A DNA stretch of 64,000 bases from Polytrichum commune (Eukaryota; Streptophyta; Polytrichopsida; Polytrichales; Polytrichaceae). A model generated the notes under the pieces. The model did no database searches. It was not told the origin of the DNA and saw only the letters and a list, made by a program, of their open reading frames with translations. The stretch is from positions 52,633,169 through 52,697,168 of the forward strand of contig OX485806.1 in assembly GCA_950295325.1 (NCBI GenBank), written 5' to 3'. The position numbers and the translations under genes were made by a program. Positions 1 through 10,032 of this stretch are shown piece by piece (position 1 is the first letter of the stretch; every line of letters starts with the position of its first letter).

Positions 1-423
1 GAGCACCTTGCTCTTGCGAAGTTCACCTAAAAGTTTTTGTGCTTTTGGGGTAGTGAATTTACCCCTCCCGTATCTTGCATTACAAGTTTCCTTCGCCGGC
101 ACACATTAGCCACAAGGTTTGGATGGTTCTCATTGCTTGGAACTCATCCGGTCTACTTCGCGCATCCGGCACCACATTTCCACGGTCCGGTTTGTGGATC
201 AAATCCACCTTCATAAGCGCCAAACTATCATGCCACCGCAATGACTTGGCGCTTACTTGCGCTTGAATGTCAAAATTCTTTTAGGACACATTGTCCATGT
301 AGACCTTTGCTTTGTGCGACCCCAAATAGTGTCGCCACATCTTCAAGCAATGCACTACGACAAAGAAGTTCTTTGTCATGAGTTGGTTGTCTTCTTTGAC
401 AACCATCGAGCTTCATGCTCCCA

Positions 424-1225
424 TATGCAATGGCCATCCATCTTACATCAACAATCCGCCATTGGCAAAGTTAATCAACCCCGTATGCACCTCAAAAGGT
501 TTGTCAAGCTCCGCGAACTTGAGCACGGGCGTCTAAGAACACTTGCTCTCAAGCTCCCTAAAGACTTGGTGGCAAGGCTCATCCCACTCTTGGGATAGCC
601 AATTCTTCCACAAGTCGGATAAGGTCGGATAACCATCAAGCTTAACGCTCTCATATGCAATGGCCATCCATCTTACATTAACCATCCGCCAATGGCAAAG
701 TCACTCGCCACCCCGTATTCACCTCAAAAGGTTTGTCAAGCTCCGCGAACTTGAACACGGGTGGCAAAGACGACTTTGTATTAAGCTCCCCAAAGACTTT
801 GGGGGCAAGGCTCATCCCACTCTTAAGATAGCCATTTCTTTCACAAGTCGCACAGGGTTTGACAACCTTTAAGCTTAATGCTCCCATATGCAATGGGCAT
901 CCATCTTGGATCAACATCCGCCAATGGTAAAGTCACTCGCCCCCGTATGCATCTCAAAAGGTTTGTCAAATTTTGCAAAATTGTGCACGGGCGTCTAAGA
1001 AAGCTTGCTCTTAAACTCCTCAAAGACTTGGTAACAAGGCTCATCCCACTCTTGGGATAGCCATTTTTCCAACAAGTTGACTAAGGTCCTAGCAACCTTA
1101 GAAACACCTCGAATGAAGTGGTGGTAGTAGTTGGCTAGGCCAACAAATGACCTTAGCCCTTCTCTTGAGTCAAGGGCCAATTCTCCTCTTGGATTGCCTT
1201 GACATTTGTCATGTTCATCCACCAA
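424..1225 (-). pseudogene. Ty3/gypsy RT end plus RNase H, with N-terminal RNase H segment triplicated
   Basis: Minus-strand frames give the RT/RNase H hinge motif LRSFVGLANYYHHFIRG near 1140, and then RNase H core pieces such as LDKPFEV (about 740) and PIAYGSIKLKG (about 880-920). The part from the hinge to the 'PIAY-S-KL' strand is present three times in tandem: units begin at about 424, 653 and 886, with spacing of 229 and 233 bp. The copies are 80-90% alike by eye, with frameshifts and altered catalytic residues, so none can encode a working enzyme. Beyond 424 the RNase H/integrase sequence continues poorly preserved to the window edge. RNase H degrades the RNA strand of the RNA:DNA hybrid during reverse transcription. 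Confidence 0.8.
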
Positions 1226-1274
1226 CTTCCTTTGTCATCACATACCTCAAGAACTCAATCTCTTGTTGAGCAAG

Positions 1275-1292
1275 TTTTTTTTTTTTTTTTTT
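1275..1292. repeat. T18 homopolymer
   Basis: An uninterrupted run of 18 T residues lies inside the decayed family A interior. It is most likely slippage-generated and possibly length-uncertain in the assembly. Confidence 0.9.
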
Positions 1293-1928
1293 CACTCCTT
1301 GGCGGTAACTCTTTGGGCAACACATTGGTGAATACATCCTTGTATCTCACCAACATCCCACCAAACGGTTTAGGGGAGGCCCATCTTTCCTAGCCTCCCC
1401 ATAAGTTCTTTGGAGTTGCTCCAATTGAACTCCAACCATTATGTTTTCCATTTTGCATTTGGTCCATTAAGACCAAATTCAACTTGGATCCTCCTACCAT
1501 AGGACTCCTTGTCAATTTGAACTTCATCTCCTTGTCATTATGACACATCATAATGCACCGCAAGCACACCGGCTTCGGCCTCACATCTATCATGTGAGTT
1601 TCAAAGAAGGTGACCTTTACAATGACATGCACCTTATTAATTTCAAATGGTGTGAAATTTTGACAAAATTCAATGTCCCACATTGAAAGGTTACATGCAT
1701 CGCGGCTTCCTTTGCTTCATGCGGTTCGCCCTTTGCAAACCGCACCTTGGTGGGCTTGCCCGCTCTATGCGTCGACAAGCCCCAACCCCCTTATGAGCTT
1801 TGGGCTCATGAAAGAGTCCATTGCCTCTTTGTCAACTCATGAGACATATCTCCGATTACTTGAGCCTCAAGGTATAAAAGACTTGGCCTTGGCTTAAGGC
1901 TATTAGCCTTGGCCACAAAGCCATAGTC

Positions 1929-2210
1929 TAACATTCGGTCCACGGCAACAATATGTTTTGGCTTGGTCCGCAAAGCCAACTTTTAACATCCCGTCCGCGG
2001 CACAAATATGTTCTAGCTTGGTACCACCAATTCACATTGTAACATTCTGTCCGCGGCCCAAACATTATATGGATTAGTAGCATAAAACCAACTTCTAACA
2101 TTCCGCATACGGCACAAATATGATTTGGCTTGGTACCACAAAGCCACCTTCCCACATTGCGTCCGCGGAACGAGCATGATTTGCCTTGGTATAACAGCCA
2201 CACTACTTAT
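1929..2210. repeat. Five-copy ~56-bp tandem repeat inside family A interior
   Basis: Five imperfect units begin near 1930, 1985, 2041, 2096 and 2154. Each starts like AACATTCCGTCCGCGGCAC and continues with an ATATG...TTGGCTTGGTACCACAAAGCC segment. Spacing is 55, 56, 55 and 58 bp. On the minus strand it reads as short Cys- and Trp-containing peptides in more than one frame, so a coding role is unclear. It lies where gag would be expected. Confidence 0.75.
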
Positions 2211-2832
2211 GCCCATTTCCTTGAGACCTTTTTCGGCTAAACCCACTTCATGGTGGTACGCCGTCGAACTTCTTTTTAGGACCATCGACTTCAATGTTCT
2301 TCAAATCTTAAAGATTCCCGATACGTCCTCAAGAAGCTTTGGGGACTCGGACATGGAATTCACCACCCGCTTTTGAATTCCCACCTAAAACGATGCATGT
2401 CTCACAAGGTCGTCCATTTTAGGTGTATCTTTCACTTGTGCGTTTGAATAGCGCACATAGGCCTTAAGAGGCCCCGGGTGCCTCATTTGCACCAATTCCA
2501 ACATCACCACCTTTTAAGCATTTCAAATTGGAATTTCAATCCAAAATTAATACCCTCCAAGGTTTTAGGTGCATTCGGTATTCTAGGCCCCAAATACTTT
2601 TGGAGGTTTGTGGGAGCCCTTTTCAAAGCACTCCTTCATTTTCCTTACCGAATCCACCTTAGTGCCCACCATTGTCATTAGAACCAATGGTATGGTCAAA
2701 CTCCACTTGCACATGATCCTTGTTCCAATTTAAGCCTCACAACCTTTTGGAAACCACGGGCTCACCATCACAACCCGCATTTTTTTGATAGTCATGTTTC
2801 CCTCAAAGTGCGAGCTCAAAATTTGGAACCCT

Positions 2833-2844
2833 GCTCTGATACCA
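2833..2844 (-). promoter_or_regulatory. Primer-binding site complementary to initiator Met tRNA
   Basis: The minus strand reads TGGTATCAGAGC two bases inside the 5' LTR end. This is the classical plant retrotransposon PBS matching the 3' end of the initiator methionine tRNA. It fixes the polarity of family A as minus-strand here and proves that the repeated ~970-bp unit is an LTR rather than another kind of repeat. Confidence 0.92.
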
Positions 2845-2846
2845 CG

Positions 2847-3842
2847 TGTCGCAACCCTTGCTAGCCCTCCTTGACCATCTTGCCAATTTTCATTTCCTAG
2901 CAAAGGTTACGAGCGCTAACCATTCGCATACCGCCATGCTAATGCTTAGCTCCTCTCACCCCGGACCTTATAGTTCATAGGAGGGGAACCAACCCTCCTA
3001 CTTTGCTTTCGGGACTCACCCCTTCAATCGCTAACCAACCCCTTTAATCGGTAACCAATCCTTAGATGTGGACTTCCATCCATGGAAGTCCCATCTTATG
3101 TTGATCATCGCGTTGCCGGAGCAACACTACAACAACCCGAACCATACTAGGCAACTATGGCCTCACATTAGGCCAATGCCAATGGAGGCCGTGCCGTTCG
3201 GCCTCGGGTGGGTGAGGCCACACCACCTCACCCATATAAGCCTCTAGGACTCTACGCGGGGCCCCTACCCCACCGTCAACCAACCTCTTGTCTCTCTACC
3301 AAGAGTTGGGGCCAAGTGGACATTTTCCCTTAGCCGCTGGGCCTAGAAGCCCCCAGCAGCTTCAGACCATCATAACTTCCTTGTATGATGTCTGATTCCA
3401 GCAACCAACCACTCCATCTTCATCTACGCTTCACGTAGATGCCGATGGACGCCTCACTTGCCTCATTCGGGCAAGTGGTGAGGACGTTATGCCTGTTTGA
3501 ACCTTGGCAGTCCCGGGAATCACTCCCAGGCACTGCTGTAGCAGGGCGCTGTCCCGGGACAGCGCCCCACTCAAATGGCCATAACTCCTAGCTCACACCT
3601 TCGATTGAGGTGTTCTTGAGCATTCTAGAATCACCACGCCATGAGCTACGCATAGCTCATGGCCTTACCCTTGTGCCTCCTAGTCTTCGTGGATGGGAGG
3701 CGCTCCCAACGCCCGGGGACCTCACCCACACTAGGATCACTTGGGCCCTCTCACCAACGGCGCCACAAGTCCCGGGTGTCACTCCGGGGTCCCCCTTGTG
3801 CCCATGGTGTTTCGGCCACTCCTCATGGAGAGGTGCGCGACA
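2847..3842 (-). repeat. Family A 5' LTR (~996 bp)
   Basis: On the minus strand the LTR starts TGTCGCGCACC and ends GGGTTGCGACA, so it has TG...CA termini inside short inverted repeats (TGTCGC/GCGACA). The same ~970-bp unit occurs again at 10813, 15843, 16944, 39011 and 62968, and in decayed form at 14355, 25213 and 30513. It contains a perfect 24-bp palindrome at 3544-3567. Short ORFs read through it in several frames, but they recur in every copy and look like LTR shadows. No matching TSD is expected inside the window because the other end of the element lies outside. Confidence 0.9.
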
Positions 3843-4387
3843 GGTGGACCATTGTGTCTCCGTTGGTCACGGTTTTGTCCAACTCTACAATATTGACGAG
3901 TATGGCCCGGTTGACCACATTGAACACACCATAAACCCGACGAATGTCTACCCGATTCAATAGGTGGTGGAAGTCCCGGTTGTTGGCTCTTGATCATCAA
4001 TGACATTTGGTCGGTAAGGCTTTGCATTTGTTTGATCATGGCCTCTTGGAATCCTAATTGACTAGCATCTAACCGTCGCTCTACTTCCTCAAGGTGAGGA
4101 TCAACTCTAAGGGCCGGTAGTGCTTGTAATGACACCGGTTCTCTAACCGCCAAAGGACGTGGACCCCCATCGGCTATAGCATAAGGAGCTTGATTCTTAT
4201 ATTTGACCGGATCGATCGTGACCACTCTAGGTCAAATGAGGATGAATTGAGGTATCAATTCATCTTCCCTCCTCCACAAACGCTCATGATCTTTGTCCAA
4301 ACTTTCTATCTCCCTAGCCGTTCGTTTGGCATCCGTTAATGTGTGAGGACTTCTCTCAAGAACACTCCTAATAGTTCCCGACTAGTA
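3843..4387 (-). pseudogene. Family B Ty3/gypsy gag fragment with CCHC zinc knuckle
   Basis: The minus strand encodes the C-terminal half of a gag protein. A stretch around the motif HERLWRRDDE is followed by PYAIADGGPRPL, PHLEEVERRLDAS and a nucleic-acid-binding zinc knuckle C-V-Q-C-G-Q-P-G-H-T-R-Q-Y-C (CX2CX4HX4C). It matches the gag at 56943-57467 over almost its whole length, which assigns it to family B. The frame is open for about 120 codons and then has a stop at about 4225. The 3' side is cut at 3843 by the family A 5' LTR, and similarity stops abruptly near 4388. Gag packages the retrotransposon RNA in virus-like particles. Confidence 0.85.
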
Positions 4388-5555
4388 TATCCCATTATTT
4401 TGTTTTTGTAGTTGTTTCTTTGTTTTTGGCAATCATAGTTTTCGTGGTGGGTTCTCTCTCTAATGCTCCAATTGCATTCATGGCTCCAAAAATCTTAGGC
4501 CCATGGCTATAGCCATGTTTGTTCACTGGCCCGAAATATGTATTGTTCTTCCATATATCCTCACACGCTTCCAAATTATACAATGTCATTTTGTAGGTGG
4601 AATACAAAGGCATTTGCAAGAGAAAATGTCTTCCACTTCTCTAGAGGGGAAAAACAATGATCAGACTCGCAAGATGCGGCCTTTAAGGCACACCTATCCA
4701 ATGAAGAAATCAAAGAAGGTCGGCCACCAATAGAATGCGAAGTGACTTGGGAAAAAATATCAGAGAAATAATGGAGTGGGATATTAATGAGGGGCGGTTT
4801 AGGATGTCCGCTCGTAAAATGCACGGTACGCAATGCAATATATAGAGATCAACAATGAAAAAATAGAACGGGGCAAAAAATGGCACCATGGCTTTGGGAA
4901 TGTCATTACGGGGCACGATTGGCACCAAGGGGACATTGATGGGAGCATCCAAAATTGATAGAATTTTTTCATTTTTAATTAATTTGGGAGAATCAACGTA
5001 TGTAACGCCAACGATCATGGAAAATTTTGCAAAAAGAAGAACAAAGTCAACGAAGAGGTTGCATTGGGGAGCTTCCATGTGATGATGCCGGCTCGGCCCA
5101 TGATGAGAAAAATAATCATTCCTCAAGGGTGACACATGTCGACATTGTTCAAACGTTCATTTTTTATTTTAAAAGGGCAACAAGGCATATGCCCGGTTGA
5201 CAACTTTGGGAGGTGGGTTGTTCACAACGCCGACATCCTTGGAGTAATCAATGGCCGAGGCTATGTTCACTACCGTGAATTGGTAGAGTGAAGGGATCTA
5301 AAAATCCATCACGCCACGAGAAAGGAAGCTAGGGGGCGACGGGGGTCGGGAAGGGCCACCAACAACATGAGTGTCACATTGAGAAGGAAACTATGGGAAA
5401 CAAAAAAACATTCAAAGAAAAAGCAAACAGTAGATATGTGAACACAAAGCCAAATTAGCAAACATCCACATGCACAAAGGTTTTTCAAGTTAATTGATTA
5501 AGTTCTACGAGCCACAAGATGCTCATATATCCATCATCACTTGGGCTTAATGTTG
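4388..5555. other. Unassigned stretch between gag fragment and family B solo LTR
   Basis: Overlapping short ORFs exist on both strands (the longest is 141 codons on the minus strand, 4710-5135), but none shows a recognisable motif, and similarly long frames overlap on the opposite strand. I see no LTR or repeat hallmark here. It may be further decayed transposon sequence. Confidence 0.4.
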
Positions 5556-7266
5556 TGTGAGCCTCAAACCTCCACCCTTTTATGCATCGTAGTCCGGGGG
5601 GAAATCATCGTCTCACATGAATCCATTTAACCAGGCCTTTCATCCAATTCAATACACAATGTGCCAATGACACAAGGATAGTTCATGCAATTCTCGGTTT
5701 CTGCTTCTTTTACTTGAGAATGATGGGACCACAAACATTGAAGAATGCTTCCACCACTCCCAGTGTTTTAACAACTAGATATAATTTGAAAGTGAGCAAC
5801 CTAAACTACTAAATCCTCCTACTCCACTGATAGCCCAATCACCATCCTACTTGTAAAACTAAGATTCTACTCCCTACCCTAACTACTACTCACTACTTGT
5901 GCTTAAACCCTACACCCTAAATCCAACCTCCAACCCAATGCCGCGGTGATCCTCCTCAACCAGCAGCTGAGAAAAATGGAAGCAACGTTGGTTTGCATTC
6001 GGCTTATGGGCCGGACCCCTTGTGACTCCGTTGGCTTGCCTGTGCCATGCCGTGGCCGAGATTCTGTCTTCGTCCCTACTGGATCCCAACAATGCTTGAG
6101 GCAAGTGATGTTAAATTCCAGCTCACCCTGTTGTAGGCGGTGAACAAGGCACCGACCTCCCCAGCTGCCTTCATTCAGTGTTTCCTTCGCGATGTGGGTG
6201 TCCTTGGCTGAAATTTGTTAGACTATTGGTGCATTAATGGCAAGTAGACTCCTTGCACCCTGCAGCATTAAGTCACACCCAAATCCTGCACTTGCTACTG
6301 CTGCTGCAATTTCTCCCCTGCTGCAAGATTCACAGCAGAATCCTACCTTGCTCCCGAACTCCAAACTTACACCAGCCAGCTTAAGTGGATCCTCCACACA
6401 TACCCACTCACGCCCATTCACCAAGAACTGAGAATTCGACGAGCTTGGTTCCGAATCCTCGGTGCAGCCAAAAGTGCCAATGAGCTCAACCAAATCTTCC
6501 CTCCTCATCACAATCCGAATCTCGGTGTCAACTTTTCCAATATTTTGCCGGTGATCTTTGTCCAGAGTCTCACTCAAATTCCAGCTGCCATCTTAACAAC
6601 AACTCGCCTCCAAATTCCCGTTCCACCTGATCAGCACCCTTACTCGCAAAGCATCCTTAGACCAGAGCGCCTCCGCCTGCATTTCCTTCATCCGGGCTTC
6701 ACGCCCTGGTTTCTTCTATCTTGTTTGCTACCCCCTAGCTACACATTCCTCGCTCAAACTGATGGGGTTCCCTGCATTGGCAGGGCCCTCACTTTGAATC
6801 CTCTGCGTCGTCCATCCCCACAGAGTCGGTCTCCCCCGTGCTCCAGCCACCGAGCTGCAAGTCGGCAGGGCTTCACCTCTGCCCAGCAGACCTCTTGTGT
6901 GTGTGTGTAAACTGGAAGCGCTCTTCCCTGTTACCAAGACCCCCTCTCGTCGGTGCCGGAAATCCAACGGCCTAATCCTAAGTTGGGAGGGACCTCCCCC
7001 TTAAACAAACATCACTCAACCTGAAACAAACATTTATCATGGGCCTAAACCACTTCACCCTAATGACCACTCAAACCTCAATAAACTAATCACTTGTTTT
7101 TGGTCTTTTTCTTTAATTGCACACGGTCTTACAATTTAGCTCAATCCCAATTAATTTTTGCAAATTCTAAACTTTCAAGCTTTAACTTATTCAATCAAAA
7201 CACAACTGCTAACATTTGGACGTCACAGAGATTAAATTGAGATGTGGGCACCATATTGGGCTCACA
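5556..7266 (-). mobile_element. Family B solo LTR (~1.71 kb)
   Basis: The minus strand starts TGTGAGCCCAATATGG at 7266 and ends GAGGCTCACA at 5556, giving perfect 8-bp inverted termini (TGTGAGCC/GGCTCACA). Flanks are tgttg (5551-5555) and tgttt (7267-7271), a 4/5 TSD match. The inner edge carries the family hallmark CCGGACTA(C/T)GACGCAT...GGGTGG seen in the copies at 14739, 47716 and 54444. There is no internal coding region, so it is a recombination-derived solo LTR. ORFs within it (for example 6218-6577 and 6545-6910) are incidental. Confidence 0.85.
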
Positions 7267-8875
7267 TGTTTCATTGCTAATGGGGTTGGAGTGAACAAAA
7301 TGCGAGGCATTTTCGAGGTGGAGCATAAGCCTCCTAATGTAAGGTGCTAGCTCATTAACTAAGAATGTGTTTTTCTCGATCATCGGTCCATGGCTTAAGG
7401 AAGATGACGTTGTCCCGGGGGTTGAAACGCTCTTGGCAGTGTTGCCATCAACAAAAGGAGTGTTCTCTGAAGTTGGCCAACACCTGCGGGGGACCCCCTC
7501 CAGCTGAGGAATGCCTATCCAAAGGTAGGACCTTAGCATCTTTAGAAACTGTTGAGGACCGCCTTTTCCTCCTAACTTGGGCACTAGCACACAATTCTCA
7601 TCCATTAACTCATCACATGCCTCTTAGCCAAGAACAAAGCAAGGGCTTGGGAGATCACGAAAAAAAATATTGATGAATGGTTTCGTCTTTTCCAAGACTA
7701 TAGAGCTCCATACAATAACATGAGTTAAGTTGAGCACCTTACGAAGGAAACTTTGCGAACCTAGACATGCACAGACAACCTTCTAATTAATGAAAATGTT
7801 GAGCTCTTTGTCATAGTTCTTATCGTTGGAATGACAAAAGAAAAATGTAGGAACTCTAGGAATGTGGTTGGTGTGATACAACACCCCATTGTGGTCAAAA
7901 ACTATGAAGGGTTTTTGCTAGGGCTCAAGTCCTCTCCCTGAACGATTGCAATCTACCTTTGGGGAACCTTGTGATTACCAATTTAACTAGTTTAATTCTA
8001 TCATCCAATAAAGAAATATATGTCAAAAATAAAGATGCATTATGAAGAAAGAAAGAGGCGTGAGAACAATAGTGCATGAACCATAAACTAAAGGATACAT
8101 TCATGAACAAACGTTTGTGCATGAAGGTTGAACGTGGTGAGATACATGGTATACAAATGTTCATTTGTGAATGTTGTGACATTTACAAATGGATATTCGT
8201 ACTCTATGGTAATAAATTGAGAATGCATTCACAAATGGTTGTTCGTGAAAGAAGTGGACATGGGATCATTAGCTTTTACCAACGGTCATTTGTAAAAAAG
8301 GTGGACATGAAGTTACAAATGAAAACATATGAACATATACAACACAAAAAATAAGAGATTTTGCAATGTTTGAGTGAATTGATGCAAAGATCATTTGCAA
8401 TGTACATTAATAAGTACAGATGTACATTAAAATGTACAATGTTTCTTAGGTGGTAATCTATCACACATGTTCCTAAGGCATATGATGTTATGTCCTACAA
8501 ATTGATCGACCTTAGAGAGCACATAAAAAATATTCTTACCAATCCTTGTTGTTAATGAAGAAAACGTGCCAAAAAAACAAAGAAGGTGGTCAAAAATATG
8601 ACAAACATACATTTGATAATGCATGTGGTGATCTCAAAGATGAATTACCTCATCATTGGGGGGGGGGGGCACGTCATTGGACTGAACAACCGTTCCTACT
8701 TCATCGATTAAAAAAAGCTTGTTCATAACATCCAATGTTGAAACGCCTTTGTTTCCATGGGATCGTCTAAATGTTGCGCTTAAGATATTGGGGTCTATTG
8801 GATGGATTCCGTGTCGTCATTGTTGACCATCAGCTCCAAAGCTTCCATATGTACATTCTCCACATTTACAAAAGG
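7267..8875. other. Unassigned region with palindromic motif cluster
   Basis: 7195-7605 contains a minus-strand frame of 136 codons with no family I recognise; its end lies inside the family B LTR, so the LTR interrupts or overlaps it by chance. From about 7980 to 8420 the DNA is AT-rich and carries several imperfect palindromes around GAACAAACGTTTGTGC (8105) and CATTTGTGAATG/ACAAATGG. A G12 run lies at 8658-8669. I see no convincing gene. Confidence 0.4.
8658..8669. repeat. G12 homopolymer
   Basis: A run of twelve G residues lies in otherwise AT-rich sequence. It is likely a slippage tract and a probable sequencing-length ambiguity. Confidence 0.9.
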
Positions 8876-10032
8876 TTAGGTTTCATGTACATTGTTGTTC
8901 TCAATGTCCATATTTTTTACCCATGCTAGGTCATTCATGTTCTTGTGCGTATCCTTTACAATGTTGGTATTAGTGCGTCGCGTAATATCATTGCCCATCA
9001 TATTTACAACCTTGGGGACAAGGGTGAAAGAGGTTGTGTTCATGTTAAATGCTAGTCCTACCCTTGAGGATGGAGGGGTGAAGATTGTTGGACTTGAAGA
9101 TTTTAGAGCAAACACTTCCAAATCTTGATCCTTGCGTATTGTCGCAAAGATGACATTGTTAGAGTTGGGGGTGGCCATTGGCACTATGGTTGCTAATCAT
9201 TGCTACTGAAATACTGGAGGCGTCCCCAATATTGCCAAGTAAGCTACTCCCAGGTATGACCTATAGGGGTATTGTGGAGGAGGGTATCCATGAGAAAATG
9301 GATATGGTGGCTGAAGAACCGGTGTGAAACTTTGCATCCTACTCAACATCTCCAAAATAACATCTGCTTTTGAGTTGGAAGCCCTAAGCTCCTCCTATAT
9401 GATGAATATTTTTCTAGCATTCTTTTGTTCAATTCTTGCCATGTTTTCTTTCATCTTTTGTTTGAGCTTGGTGTTGAGTATAGTGACAGAGTGTGCCTCC
9501 TCCTTGACCCTCTTGTTCTTGTTGTAGTTTACCCTTAATTCCACCAAAATGTCCATGTCGTTGTCGTCCTTGTCAAGGACATCGATTATGATGCCCTTTG
9601 CCAACTTGACGTATGGGGTCTCCTTCATCTTCCTTTGAGGGTTGCTAAAGAGGTCCAAAGATGGGCATGAGCGTTGGTCAAGGACATTGAGATCCTTAAT
9701 TTTTGGTACCACCAGTTTGGGTATGGGGGATGACGATGTTGAACAACCCCTTTGGAGTGTCGTGGGCTTGAGTGCCAAAGGTTCTTGCAGAAATAACATC
9801 TTGGGTGGTGCCCATTGATAATCCTGAATAACCATATGGAGTCTTTGTGTTTCAATAGAATTTTCATAAAAGCCAAAATTCTTAACTGGGAGATATTAAG
9901 TACAAGTGCTACCAGATCCATGGGGATTGTGGGACCATGATCATTTCCATCTAGTTCCATGATAGCCATACACTCATCAAGAAAGATGTGGATGTCCATC
10001 ATTGGTGCACTCATAACTCCAAGGTCCATCAT
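8876..10032 (-). pseudogene. Unrecognised decayed coding region: coiled coil followed by Pro/Tyr-rich tail
   Basis: The minus-strand frame from 9835 to about 9200 is open except for one TAG at 9395-9397. Its middle part is charged and heptad-like (KRVKEEAHSV..., LKQKMKENMARIEQ), predicting a coiled coil. After the TAG the same frame continues into a Met/Leu-rich stretch and a Pro/Tyr-rich tail (QPPYPFSHGYPPPQYPYRS). A neighbouring frame (10032-9625) overlaps the upstream part, and another (9184-8876) lies downstream, suggesting frameshifts. No known domain was recognised. It could be a dead host gene or a transposon-encoded ORF, and may be the 3' end of the region at 10456-13401. Confidence 0.45.

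Larger units (their letters stand above)
1..3842 (-). mobile_element. Family A Ty3/gypsy LTR retrotransposon, 5' part (continues past left edge)
   Basis: This is the 5' portion of a minus-strand element. It consists of the 5' LTR (2847-3842), an iMet-tRNA primer-binding site directly after it, and an internal region running to the left edge that carries RNase H sequence. Only about 1.6 kb separates the PBS from the start of RNase H, too short for a normal gag, protease and RT, so the interior is deleted or scrambled. The 3' LTR must lie left of the window. The element sits in the gag of a family B element (3843-4387). Its orientation is set independently by the PBS and by the RNase H reading direction. 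Confidence 0.85.

Noticed and set aside
2833-2844. Possible tRNA gene fragment
   Set aside because: Only 12 bases matching a tRNA 3' end directly inside an LTR; this is a primer-binding site.
3229-3240. CATATAAG as a TATA box of family A
   Set aside because: It reads as TATA on the strand opposite to element polarity; the reverse complement is only weakly TATA-like, so no promoter is claimed.
3610-3963. 117-codon ORF and similar ORFs at 16582, 17678, 39750 and 63745
   Set aside because: They recur at the same place in every family A LTR and overlap on both strands; they are LTR shadows.
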